Shown: positions 17,727-28,900 of the stretch, in pieces
How the letters are laid out: every line of letters starts with the position of its first letter
Numbering within the stretch: position 1 is the stretch's first letter
Assembly (NCBI GenBank): GCA_963680875.1
Contig: OY804583.1
Location: 37,197,982 to 37,261,981 of the forward strand
Direction: 5' to 3'
DNA from: Bathymodiolus brooksi
Taxonomy: Eukaryota; Mollusca; Bivalvia; Mytilida; Modiolidae
DNA length: 64,000 nucleotides
The notes under the pieces: generated by a model
Told to the model about the DNA's origin: nothing
The model's input: the letters and a program-made list of their open reading frames with translations, nothing else
The model's database searches: none
Made by a program: the position numbers and the translations under genes

Positions 17727-18111
17727 AATCAGAGAGATATGTTTATGAAATACTTTGAAACAGTCTAAACTAAACCTCCTTCGGACCAACTTTTGTGTCC
17801 AATATTAAAGCAAATGTTTGGTTTATACAGGTTAAATTAACAATGATATCATACTTTGGTATTTCATTAAAAGTTTGGCTTATACTGGAAACAGGTTTAT
17901 TCAGGGTTCTGTTTAGACAGGTTTATTCAGGGTTCTGTTTAGACAAGTTTATTCAGGGTTCTGTTTAGACAAGTTTATTCAGGGTTCTGTTTAGACATGT
18001 TTATTCAGGGTTCTGTTTAGACATGTTTATTCAAGGTTCTGTTTAGACATGTTTATTCAGGGTTCTGTTTAGACAGGTTTATTCAGGGTTCTGTTTAGAC
18101 AGGTTTCACTG
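17721..18111. mobile_element. CAGTGAAA MITE with internal 26-bp amplification
   Basis: Inverted ends CAGTGAAA and TTTCACTG, flanked on both sides by TA (17719-17720 and 18112-18113), fit a Tc1/mariner-type MITE. Within it, from about 17894 to 18102, a 26-bp unit (ttcagggttctgtttagaca) repeats eight times. The sister copy at 20121-20272 has a single unit, so the repeat expanded inside this insertion. Confidence 0.75.
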
Positions 18112-19239
18112 TATTGCATTGGAATAAACACAACATAGTTTTTTGGGGGGGATAAAATGGGGGATTTTTTGTAAAGTAAATATTTCCTCTATTTTGATTA
18201 AAATTTATTTTCAATCAGTCTTTTATATACATTTTCTAATCTTTATAAAATATGTTTTCCTGAATTTGTGAATGAATGAAGTTTGTAGTACATGAACTAT
18301 TTACAGTGATTTAGGACCAGTAATTGTCTATTTTTAGATAAACAAAGTTCTGTGATTTATTTTTAGCAGTCTGATTGATAGAAATTGATTTTAGTGCTAT
18401 ATATTTTTCTTTGTTGGTGTTAATTAATTAATCTACAAACTTTTTCTATGTATATTGTAAGTAGTACATATGATAACTTGAAAGAATCAAGAAAATTTGA
18501 AGAAAACATTTTACTTTTCCATATTTTACGAGGAGCAATCGTTATATTTTTTGTACTAGAAGTCTTTATGCTTAATAGGTCTAATTACCCATAAACTAAC
18601 TGTTGTTAACATATGTATTGGAAGTAATAAAAAAATGTTGCTACCTGTAGTTAATTTTGAAAAAAATCTACGTAGGCCTCTTGTATTGTAAAATCTTGAC
18701 CAAAATTGGCATTTTCATCCAAGGCATGCAAAAATAATATAATAATATAAAATAATATATCCAAGAAAATTTGAATAAAAAATATATTTATATTACTCTC
18801 ATGAATACAAAAATGAAATATTTAAATAAAAAAAAAAGAATCTGTTCTTAATTATTTCCCCAAAGATTGACTAAGGTAGTATGCAGTGTTGAAATTGACA
18901 AAAATTTTGAAATTTACTTTCTGTCAAATGTTTTTTCATAAGATTGAATTATAATTGGAATGAGTAAAAATATATGATTTTAAAATGTTCACTTCTGTAT
19001 CTTTTATACCGTAGCATAGACTAGAGTTATCTTTCCTTTAAACTTTCTATCAGATTAAACAGTATTATAAAATATTTGTACGGTATATCTTAAATCGTAA
19101 GGTATATCCGACAAGTCAATAATAACATAACATCGCTCAATAATATAATGCCAAAACAGAGCAATTGACGAAGAGTGAATGACGTCCTTTGTTTTAGTTG
19201 TGACGATTCTATAGAAAAGTGTCTGTTCAATTTTAGATC
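18112..19239. other. AT-rich stretch after KIF13, possible 3' UTR or intergenic
   Basis: No repeats or open frames recognised. AATAAA occurs at 18123-18128 and several further A-rich signals follow. It may include the kinesin 3' UTR, but nothing marks a cleavage site decisively. Confidence 0.4.
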
Positions 19240-19411
19240 TAGAGTCAAACCTGCCCAAGAGGTCACCTCTATTAAGCAACCATCTGTATTAAAAGGTCAC
19301 CTTTTTCATGTCCCATCATATAAAATTTCATATGAATTGAACCTCTTTTAAGAGGTCACTTGTCTTAAATGCCCACTTTTTCTTTGTCCTCTTAATACAG
19401 GTTTGACTACA
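19240..19411. mobile_element. MITE with GTCAAACCTG ends
   Basis: The left end tagagtcaaacctg and right end caggtttgactaca are inverted copies, with further paired blocks (aagaggtcacct / aggtcacttgtct). 172 bp, non-coding. The type resembles Tc1/mariner-like MITEs. Confidence 0.65.
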
Positions 19412-19480
19412 TTTGAATCTTGAACTTGGATAAGTAATTTTCTTGTTAACACGAAATGAAATAAGGTTTATTTGTAGTAC

Positions 19481-19648
19481 AGTAGCCCCCCTTCTTATAA
19501 GGACACTCCCACCAAAGGCCACTCCTCTTATAAGACCACTCCACTTTATCAGGTCATATTTTATTTGCATTGATATTGTAAAATAGTATATACTGTCCCC
19601 CTCACGAGAGGCCACCTAGGGGTGTCCTTATAAGAAGGAGACCACCAT
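19481..19648. mobile_element. MITE with CTTCTTATAAGGACAC ends
   Basis: The left end contains cttcttataaggacac and the right end gtgtccttataagaag, an exact 16-base inverted pair inside longer imperfect ends. About 168 bp, non-coding. Confidence 0.75.
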
Positions 19649-19999
19649 AGTTGTTAATGCAGTATCCCTCGGCTAATACAAAGTTCCGATTGAATTCTAC
19701 AAGAGGTATCTTGATTATTTTACATATAAAAGGGATGTTGTTGCCACGCCACTATAGTTGTTAATGCAGTATCCCTCGGTTAACTTCAGTATTCGACTAA
19801 TACAAAGTTCCGATTGAATTCAACAAGAGGTATCTTGATTATTTTACATATAAAAGGGATGTCGTTGCCACGCCACTATAGTTGTTAATGCAGTATCCCT
19901 CGGTTAACTTCAGTATTCGACTAATACAAAGTTCCGATTGAATTCAACAAGAGGTATCTTGATTATTTTACATATAAAAGGGATGTCGTTGCCACGCTA
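19649..19999. repeat. Three tandem copies of a ~121-bp unit
   Basis: The block gttgttaatgcagtatccct begins each copy (about 19650, 19757 and 19881); copies end aaaagggatgtcgttgccac. The first copy lacks about 15 bp (ttaacttcagtattcg) present in the others. Confidence 0.92.
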
Positions 20000-20120
20000 C
20001 TGACGTAATTTCATTTTTTTTTTAAACATGTCCCATTGATTTTGACATAGTTTAAGTAGTTCGACTGTACTTGCTAACTGAACCAATGAATTTTCTTCTT
20101 GGTCATTGAATACTCACCTG

Positions 20121-20272
20121 CAATGAAACCTGTCTATTCTGAACTTCCTTGGGACCAGCACTTGTGTTCAGAATAGACAGGTGATCAGTTTTCCTACTTT
20201 GGTACTTTCTGTAAAGTTCGGTTTATACATGATTTCGTTTTATTCAGGGTTCAGTTTAGGCATGTTTCACTA
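20121..20272. mobile_element. CAGTGAAA-family MITE, compact copy
   Basis: The left end is caatgaaacctgtctattct and the right end caggcatgtttcacta-like; the middle has gtttatacatgatttcg and tattcagggttcagttt. It matches 17721-18111 without the internal 26-bp amplification. Confidence 0.65.
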
Positions 20273-20997
20273 TATTTGTAAGAATAGTTGATGGTCCCTT
20301 GAACCTTAAATAAAAATCAACAGTCCATTTAAATTCAAAGAAAAACAAAAATGACCCTTGGACTAAAGAAAAATTGACTGTTCCTCTGACAAAAGCATAA
20401 CACCAGACACAGATGTGTGCACTGTCACCCACCTACAGTTCAAGTTTTCTAGACCCCCCCCATAACTGTACTATGATGATGGGGGGGGGGGGGCATTTGT
20501 TTGCTCTTTTCAATTGTTCTCCGGCCTTGTAGTCTTTTAGTCACGATATTACTGAAAAGTGACAATAAATAATCTCAATTAACCTTATCGCAGTATAAAT
20601 TTACGTAAATATTCAGAATACAATTAACATTATAATCATCTGCAGTATAAACTTATGTATATGTTTCAGTTTTTTTCAGATTTTGTACATTCCTGTAGAT
20701 GTTTATCATTACTTGGTAAATGAATTCTATATCTATCTTGTGTATATGATAATTATTGTGTATATCAGAGTTCAATTTATTTATTGTTTTTGAAGAAGAA
20801 GAAGAAAAAGGTTGTATTGCTGTCAGATTAAATTTGATTTTTTTATTGTTTTTGAACAAGAAAAAGGTTGTATTGCTGTCCTTAAATCGGACAATAAACT
20901 TAAGAATTTTACAATAGGTAGAGAAACTTTTCTTAAGGGCTCAGAGGCATGGTACCAGTTTTTGTAAAAAATTAACAGATCCCATTTATACCCCTTT
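20273..20997. other. Non-coding, low-complexity patches
   Basis: Contains C and G runs (20455-20462 and 20480-20491) and a short direct duplication (ttattgttttt ... aaaaaggttgtattgctgtc at about 20781 and 20842). No gene recognised. Confidence 0.5.
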
Positions 20998-21372
20998 GTA
21001 GACAAGGGGAGATAATAGGCTGATCAATGGAAGATAAGGCCATCAGTATAGCATTGTTAAGAATGGTATAACAAGTAGTGTGGCTGTAGACAAGGGGAGA
21101 TAATAGGATGATCAAGGGGAGATAAAGCCATCAGTATAGTTAAGAATGATATAACAAGTAGTGTGGTTGTAGACAAGGGGAGATAATAGGCTGATCAAGG
21201 GGAGATAAGGCCATGAGTATAGTTAAGAATGATATAACAAGTAGTGTGGTTGTAGACAAGGGGAGATAATAGGCTGATCAATGGAAGATAAGGCCATCTG
21301 TATAGTTAAGAATGATATAACAAGTAGTGTGGTTGTAGACAAGGGGAGATAATAGGCTGATCAACGGAAGAA
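20998..21372. repeat. 83-88-bp tandem repeat, 4.5 copies
   Basis: Units start gtagacaaggggagataata at 20998, 21086, 21169, 21252 and 21335; the spacing is 88, 83, 83 and 83 bp. The first unit has five extra bases (agcattg region). Confidence 0.93.
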
Positions 21373-21404
21373 GAGGTTGTAACTGAACTTATCATTTACT
21401 TTTA

Positions 21405-21700
21405 AGACTTGTGAGCTCACCAGGCAAGAAGGCTCATGTTAGCTATTGCCATCACTTGGCGTCCGTTGTGCTTCCATATACTTTCATACTGTCAATATTC
21501 CTTCTTAAAACTACTAGGACTATGTTAACCAACTTGGCCTAGAAGTTCCTTTGTTGGTCCTCTTTAAAAATTATGTCTGATAGGTCCGTCAACCTAAAAA
21601 TATGGCTGCCATTTCTAAAAATAGAAATACCTACTTTCGACGTCTCTTCTGAAGTCAATAGGCTGATTTTTACCACACATAGCTGCTAGATTAACAAATT
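21405..21700. repeat. AGCTCACC dispersed repeat, second copy (partial)
   Basis: Shares gagctcaccagg, agctattgccatcacttggc and aaaaatatggctgcc with 15571-15760, with greater divergence and an early 3' stop. Confidence 0.6.
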
Positions 21701-21710
21701 CTAACTATGA

Positions 21711-21800
21711 ATGGCGTTCATGTCAAAATTGAGATGAAGCCATCACTTTGCTTTTTAACAAGGAACGGCTTCATCATCATCAATTTGACATGAATGGCCG
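21711..21800. repeat. Long imperfect hairpin
   Basis: Arms 21711-21741 (ggcgttcatgtcaaaattga, gatgaagcc) and 21767-21800 (ggcttcatc, caatttgacatgaatggccg) are complementary except for a few bases, separated by about 25 bp. Confidence 0.75.
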
Positions 21801-21917
21801 CTCATGCTTATCCCTTTCCAATATTTTCCTCCTTAGAAAGAATATCCATCGCAATTTTGAAATGAACAGCCACTCGTACATACTTTATTTTTACTGATAT
21901 TATCCTCTTTTGAAAGA

Positions 21918-21972
21918 AAGTTATAACTGAAATATTGCTGAAAGTAGCATTAAACACCATCAAACAAACAAA
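21918..21972 (+). repeat. SINE-A 3'-end fragment
   Basis: The segment aactgaaatattgctgaaag, tagcattaaacaccatc and a caaa-rich tail match the SINE-A 3' end at about 6765-6802. Confidence 0.65.
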
Positions 21973-22014
21973 CAATGAAAGAAAGTCGACCCCTTTTGAA
22001 AAGTTTTTTTACAA

Positions 22015-22058
22015 TTATTATAATTATTATTATTATTATTATTATAACTATTATAATA
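22015..22058. repeat. ATT microsatellite
   Basis: An imperfect run of att units. Confidence 0.9.
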
Positions 22059-22991
22059 TGGTTGTTGTGTTTTAAAGACAGCTTTATGTTCATTTGTTTT
22101 CAGCTTCTTGTTTTATAAACTGTATTCACATCAAATCATTTTGTTGAAAGTGTTTGCAGATGATTAACGAGTTATATTTAGAATAAATGTTCTATTAATA
22201 GAATAGAAAATGCATCAGTAATAGAAATAGGAAAGAATAAGTGGTCATGTGACCTAAAATATGTGTTCTCATTGGATATCTGAATAAACAAGGTTGATTT
22301 AGGTAAAATGGCTACAATTTGTAGAGGATAGATATCTGGCATAAAATATATATTATTGGGTGTTTCCTTCCTCTCCCAATTGTCACACAGCAAACAAATT
22401 TTTGATTGGAAACTAAATTTAGACAATATCTTTAAAAGTGATAATAATATAGAGTTGATAAAAAAAACTATTGGAAAATATTGCATAGAAAAATACTTGT
22501 TCATGCCAGTGCATTAATTTTTTATTTTTTTTTGCAAGAGAGATTGATTTTACAGTAACTATAATCTGATGTATTGTTTTATTTTAGCATTTATGTCACA
22601 TGACTTTGTCATCATGATATGGTTATTTATCACCCTTTGGTTTGACCAATGAGATAACAGAATGCATTAGATATTTGCTTTTGGAAAATACATGGATTAC
22701 ACAATATTCTGCCAGTTATAAATTTATGAATATAAATATTGTACAATTAATGAATTTATCATGTTAAAGATTTAAATTTCCCTGGAAAATCCTATTGATA
22801 TGACATAATTCTAATGTGATGCATTTTCTATTGTATATTGGTGTATCTTGAAAGTACGGGAAGGTTTACATGTTCATTTGATGTAGAGTTCATAATTTAG
22901 GGTAATTTCTGCACTGCCAAGGCATATTATTATTTGTTACACAGTTTTCTGAATCCAATTTATAATTGTTATTGTTTTTTGTTAGTGGTGT
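22059..22991. other. AT-rich, no gene recognised
   Basis: Includes a 108-codon minus-strand frame at 22178-22504 with no recognisable motif, rich in F, I and L as expected of AT-rich noise; not accepted. Confidence 0.5.
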
Positions 22992-23255
22992 ATATATGTC
23001 ATGTGATATACCATATAATTAGGTTATTTAATTTTATGTCATGTGATATACCACATGATCAGGTTATTTTAGCTCATGTGATAACCATATAATTAGATTA
23101 TTTAATTTTGTCATGTGATAAACCACACGATTAGGTTATTTAATTTTATGTCATGTGATATGTCACATGATCAGGTTATTTTATGCCATGTGATATGTCA
23201 CATGATCAGGTTATTTTATGCCATGTGATATATATTATGCTTATGATTAGGTTAT
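22992..23255. repeat. Degenerate ~35-50-bp tandem repeat, about seven copies
   Basis: Units contain tcatgtgatataccacatga and tcaggttatttta. The inner tcatgtgatat...cacatga has dyad symmetry, so each unit could form a small hairpin. Confidence 0.85.
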
Positions 23256-24017
23256 TTTTGGCATAGTGAAAACATTTTGGTGAATTTTAATATTTTGCTC
23301 AGTGATGCCAAAATTACAAACTGTCGATATTTATGGAAATAATAAAAGTAATAGATAATTAAATAGATTAATATGGAAAATGGCAAAACACCAAATATCG
23401 TCATAAATATTTTTTCTTTACTATGCTAGTTTTTTTACTTTATACAGCTTCTTTAACAACTTGCTGTGCTGTATCATTGCTATAATTATTTTTTTTTATT
23501 ATTTGTGTGCGTATTTGCAGATCTTGCAATATTTTAATAAACATTTCAATATACATAAAATAATATTTATGGTAATTTAAAAGTACAAAGTACTACAGTG
23601 AGACATTATTCATTTATATTAAATTTAATGTCTTGCCACGATGTTAATTGGTCACTGAAATAACAGTCGTTTTCTAATTTGAAATACAGAACAAATTATT
23701 AAAAATCAAAAATTGACATATACGACTCTAGTCTCGAACCAATAGGAAAATTCCAGTAATAATAGGGACCTTTGATAACATCTTTATTTTAAGATATATT
23801 TGTATTAATTGTTAATCGATGATATAACATCGTTACTGCATGCTGATTCATGTCATATGTTGTTACGTCATTATGTCAAATGACATAGATCGTTATTGTC
23901 ACAACTTAATTGTCAGTTTCACTAGAAATCACACTTAAAATGCTTTAAAAAGCTGTAATAAAAATCATACTTAAATCTTGTCTCTTTTCAAAATGGTGTA
24001 ATGGGGGGTTTTGGTGG
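23256..24017. other. AT-rich, no gene recognised
   Basis: No tandem repeats or splice-flanked frames noticed. A short palindromic stretch around 23868-23892 (tgttacgtcattatgtcaaa) is unremarkable. Confidence 0.5.
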
Positions 24018-24256
24018 ATTGGTTTATGGTGTTTAATGCCTTTTTCAACAATATTTCAGATATATCTCGGCAGTCAGTTTTATTGGTGGAGGAAACCAGA
24101 AAAACCACCGACCTGTCACAAGTCACTGACAAACTTTATCACATAATGTTGTATCGAGTACACCTCACCCTGAACAGGGTTTGAACTCACAACTTTAGTG
24201 GTGATAAGCACTGATTGCACAGGTAGTTGGAAATCCAACTACCATACAATCTCTGC
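24018..24256 (-). repeat. SINE-A copy, nearly complete
   Basis: On the minus strand it carries tatggtagttggatttcc, the tatcaccactaaagttgtga block, a mutated B box (gagttcaaaccctg) and the full body. The octamer at 24151-24158 (GTATCGAG) is the undisturbed equivalent of the MULE target. Confidence 0.85.
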
Positions 24257-24261
24257 CTCAA

Positions 24262-24597
24262 TGGGCCCTAGGGTGTAGTGGTATTCATGCTCGCCTTTAG
24301 TGTGGTAGATCATGGTTCAACCAAAGACTATAAAATTGGTATTTGTTGTTTCTCTGCTAAGCTCATAGCACTGAGAAGTAAGGGAAAATGTTGGTTGGCT
24401 CAAAATCAGAATAATGTGTCCGAGTGGAGCGACATGTCTATCTGTAGACTGTTGTTTCAGTGAGTTAGCAGTATTAAAAATGACACTCAACGTGTTGATA
24501 TAGTACAAAGCCTACATCATTATCATCATGTCAAAATGTAACTTGTTCTCGCCATAATATAGCTGAAAAATTGCAATAATTACTCACTCCTAAATGA
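24262..24597 (+). repeat. SINE-B copy
   Basis: The head gtgtagtggtattcatgctc is followed by the family body (aaccaaagactataaaattg, gcgacatgtctatctg, taacttgttctcgccataat) and the tail tactcactcc. The B box region is partly deleted. It abuts the SINE-A copy head to head. Confidence 0.8.
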
Positions 24598-24604
24598 TTA
24601 TATG

Positions 24605-25215
24605 TAGGTCAAAAAACAAAACAAAAAAATATAATAGTTTGCCTGCCAAAGGCAAAAAAAAACAAAGCAAAAAAATATAATAGTTTACCTGCCAAAGGCA
24701 AAAAAAACAAGACAAAAAAATATAATAGTTTACCTGCCAAAGGCAAAAAAAAAACAAAACAAAAAAATATAATAGTTTGCCTGCCAAAGGCAAAAAAAAA
24801 AGCAAAAAAATATAATAGTTTACCTGCCAAAGGCAAAAAAAAACAAGACAAAAAAATATAATAGTTTACCTGCCAAAGGCAAAAAAAAAACAAAACCAAA
24901 AAATATAATAGTTTACCTGCCAAAGGCAAAAAAAACAAAGCAAAAAAATATAATAGTTTACCTGCCAAAGGCAAAAAAAAAAAAAAAAAAAAATATAATA
25001 GTTTACCTGACAAAGGCAAAAAAAAAAACAAAACAAAAAAATATAATAGTTTACCTGCCAAAGGCAAAAAAAAACAAGACAAAAAAATAAAATAGTTTAC
25101 CTGCCAAAGGCAAAAAAAAACAATACAAAAAAATATAATAGTTTACCTGCCAAAGGCAAAAAAAAAACAAAACAAAAAATATAATAGTTTACCTGCCAAA
25201 GGCAAAAAAAAACCA
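24605..25215. repeat. 45-48-bp minisatellite, about 13 copies
   Basis: Units contain ataatagtttacctgccaaa and ggc followed by an A/C-rich run of variable length. Length changes fall in the A run. The minus strand shows long Phe/Leu-rich open frames that are repeat artefacts. Confidence 0.95.
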
Positions 25216-25424
25216 AGGTTGAAGATACCAAAGGGTAATTAGAAGCTGTAAATAAAAGGCCAGACAATGCAATGGCTAAAAAAAAAGACCGTAATGGTTA
25301 ACCGAGCCAATTGTTCTTGTGCCAGCCTTGGCATCCATTCATTGCCATTAACTTTTTCCTATCATCTGGAGAACTAATTAACTATAGGGAGTCAAACTTA
25401 TAGAAAATGTTCTTCTAATCTTTT

Positions 25425-25530
25425 TCTTTGTCGAGGTGTACTTGATACAACTTCATAATAGTTTGTCAGTGACTTGCGGACAGGTCGGTTGTTTTCTTCA
25501 GTTTTCTCCACCAATAAAACAAGACTGGTT
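25425..25530 (+). repeat. SINE-A fragment
   Basis: gaggtgtacttgatacaact, gtttgtcagtgacttgcgg and ctccaccaataaaac match the SINE-A middle. The MULE-target octamer is undisturbed here (CTTGATAC, 25441-25448). Confidence 0.75.
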
Positions 25531-25539
25531 GTGTCAAAC

Positions 25540-25800
25540 CAACTATTGACTATACAACAGGTATTTACAGCTTCTCTGCTAAGCTTGAAGGAGTAAGAAC
25601 TGAAACAGTTTGGCTTGAAATCAAGATAATACGTCAAGAGTGGAGGGACATGTCTACGTGGGGACTGTTGTTTCAGGGAGCTAGCAAATAAGCATGTAGG
25701 TATAGTACAAAGCAGACATCATCACCTTCTCATCAAATGTAACTTGTTCTCACCATTATATAGCTGACAAATGGCTCATTTGGAGTTACAATCACTCACT
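25540..25800 (+). repeat. SINE-B copy lacking its head
   Basis: Body blocks actattgactatacaacagg, gggacatgtctacgtgggga and gtaacttgttctcaccatta, and tail caatcactcact, match the family. It follows the SINE-A fragment directly, suggesting recombination between the two SINE families or nested insertion. Confidence 0.75.
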
Positions 25801-25953
25801 TGACAGTGTCTAACTTAAGTGTTTTAATCTTCTCAGACTACACTTAGCCAAATAGCACCAAAATCAAAGATGGCCACCAGAATTGTCTTAGATTAATGCG
25901 TAGCTGATACATTTATTTTTGTTTGGTTGCTAAACAGCTAGACATTTAAGAAA
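25801..25953. other. Left border region of the satellite
   Basis: Unique-looking sequence. The last bases (ggaggctttggatgatctc) already resemble the monomer junction aggcttatttaac with an insertion. Confidence 0.5.
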
Positions 25954-28900
25954 GGAGGCTTTGGATGATCTCATTTAACAGATAAGGGGCCGTCATCATC
26001 ATATGGTAGTTGGATTTACAACTATCTATCATCACTAAAGTTGTGAGGCTTATTTAACAGTTAAGGGGCCGTCATGATCATATGGTAGTTGGATTTACAA
26101 CTATCTATCATCACTAAAGTTGTGAGGCTTATTTAACAGTTAAGGTACCGTCATGATCATATGGTAGTTGGATTTACAACTATCTATCATCACTAAAGTT
26201 GTGAGGCTTATTTAGCAGTTAAGGGGCCGTCATGATCATATGGTAGTTGGATTTACAACTATCTATCATCACTAAAGTTGTGAGGCTTATTTAACAGTTA
26301 AGGGGCCGTCATGATCATATGGTAGTTGGATTTACAATTATCTATCATCACTAAAGTTGTGAAGCTTATTTAAGAGTTAAGGGGCCGTCATGATCATATG
26401 GTAGTTGGATTTACAACTATCTATCATCACTAAAGTTTTGAGGCTTATTTAACAAATAAGGGGTCGTCATGATCATATGGTAGTTGGATTTACAACTATC
26501 TATCATCTATAAAGTTGTGAGGCTTATTTAACAGTTAAGGGGCCGTCATGATCATATGGTAGTTGGATTTACAACTATCTATCATCACTAAAGTTGTGAG
26601 GCTTATTTAACAGTTAAGGTATCGTCATGATCATATGGTAGTTGGATTTACAATCATCTATCATCACTAAAGTTGTGAGGCTTATTTAAGAGTTAAGGGG
26701 CCGTCATGATCATATGGTAGTTGGATTTACAACTATCTATCATCACTAAAGTTGTGAAGCTTATTTAAGAGTTAAGGGGCCGTCATGATCATATGGTAGT
26801 TGGATTTACAATCATCTATCATAACTAAAGTTGTGAGGCTTATTTAACAGTTAAGGGGCCGTCATGATCATATGGTAGTTGGATTTACAACCATCTATCA
26901 TCACTAAAGTTGTGAGGCTTATTTAACAGTTAAGGGGCCGTCATGATCATATGGTAGTTGGATTTACAACTATCTATCATCACTAAAGTCGTGAGGCTTA
27001 TTTAACAGTTAAGGGGCCGTCATGGTCATATGGTAGTTGGATTTACAACTATCTATCATCACTAAAGTTGTGAGGCTTATTTAAGAGTTAAGGGGCCGTC
27101 ATGATCATATGGTAGTTGGATTTACAATTATCTATCATCACTAAAGTTGTGAGGCTTATTTAACAGTTAAGGGTTCGTCATGATCATATGGTAGTTGGAT
27201 TTACAATCATCTATCATCACTAAAGTTGTGAAGCTTATTTAACAGTTAAGGGGCCGTCATGTTCATATGGTAGTTGGATTTACAACTATCTATCATCACT
27301 AAAGTTGTGAGGTTTATTTAGCAGTTAAGGGGCCGTCATGATCATATGGTAGTTGGATTTACAACTATCTATCATCACTAAAGTTGTGAAGCTTATTTAA
27401 GAGTTAAGGGGCCGTCATGATCATATGGTAGTTGGATTTACAACTATCTATCATCACTAAAGTTGTGAGGCTTATTTAACAAATAAGGGGCCGTCATGAT
27501 CATATGGTAGTTGGATTTACAACTATCTATCATCACTAAAGTTGTGAGGCTTATTTAACAGTTAAGGGGCCGTCATGATCATATGGTAGTTGGATTTACA
27601 ACCATCTATCATCACTAAAGTTGTGAAGCTTATTTAACAGTTAAGGGGCCGTCATGATCATATGGTAGTTGGATTTACAACTATCTATCATCACTAAAGT
27701 TGTGAGGCTTATTTAACAGTTAAGGGTTCGTCATGATCATATGGTAGTTGGATTTACAATCATCTATCATCACTAAAGTTGTGAGGCTTATTTAACAGTT
27801 ATAGGGCCGTCATGATCATATGGTAGTTGGATTTACAACTATCTATCATCACTAAAGTTGTGAGGCTTATTTAACAGTTAAGGTACCGTCATGATCATAT
27901 GGTAGTTGGATTTACAACTATCTATCATCACTAAAGTTGTGAGGCTTATTTAGCAGTTAAGGGGCCGTCATGATCATATGGTAGTTGGATTTACAACTAT
28001 CTATCATCACTAAAGTTGTGAGGCTTATTTAACAGTTAAGGGGCGTCATGATCATATGGTAGTTGGATTTACAATTATCTATCATCACTAAAGTTGTGAA
28101 GCTTATTTAAGAGTTAAGGGGCCGTCATGATCATATGGTAGTTGGATTTACAACTATCTATCATCACTAAAGTTGTGAGGCTTATTTAACAAATAAGGGG
28201 CCGTCATGATCATATGGTAGTTGGATTTACAACTATCTATCATCACTAAAGTTGTGAGGCTTATTTAACAGTTAAGGGGCCGTCATGATCATATGGTAGT
28301 TGGATTTACAACTATCTATCATCACTAAAGTTGTGAGGCTTATTTAACAGTTAAGGTACCGTCATGATCATATGGTAGTTGGATTTACAATCATCTATCA
28401 TCACTAAAGTTGTGAGGCTTATTTAAGAGTTAAGGGGCCGTCATGATCATATGGTAGTTGGATTTACAACTATCTATCATCACTAAAGTTGTGAAGCTTA
28501 TTTAAGAGTTAAGGGGCCGTCATGATCATATGGTAGTTGGATTTACAACCATCTATCATAACTAATGTTGTGAGGCTTATTTAACAGTTAAGGGACCGTC
28601 ATGATCATATGGTAGTTGGATTTACAACCATCTATCATCACTAAAGTCGTGAGGCTTATTTAAGAGTTAAGGGGCCGTCATGATCATATGGTAGTTGGAT
28701 TTACAATTATCTATCATCACTAAAGTTGTGAGGCTTATTTAACAGTTAAGGGTTCGTCATGATCATATGGTAGTTGGATTTACAATCATCTATCATCACT
28801 AAAGTTGTGAAGCTTATTTAACAGTTAAGGGGACGTCATGTTCATATGGTAGTTGGATTTACAACTATCTATCATCACTAAAGTTGTGAGGTTTATTTAG

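Noticed and set aside
22178..22504. 108-codon minus-strand frame
   Set aside because: AT-driven hydrophobic composition with no recognisable domain or gene context.
24590..25082. Phe/Leu-rich minus-strand frames (157 and 71 codons)
   Set aside because: Translation of A-rich minisatellite units; length variation in A runs shifts the frame between units.
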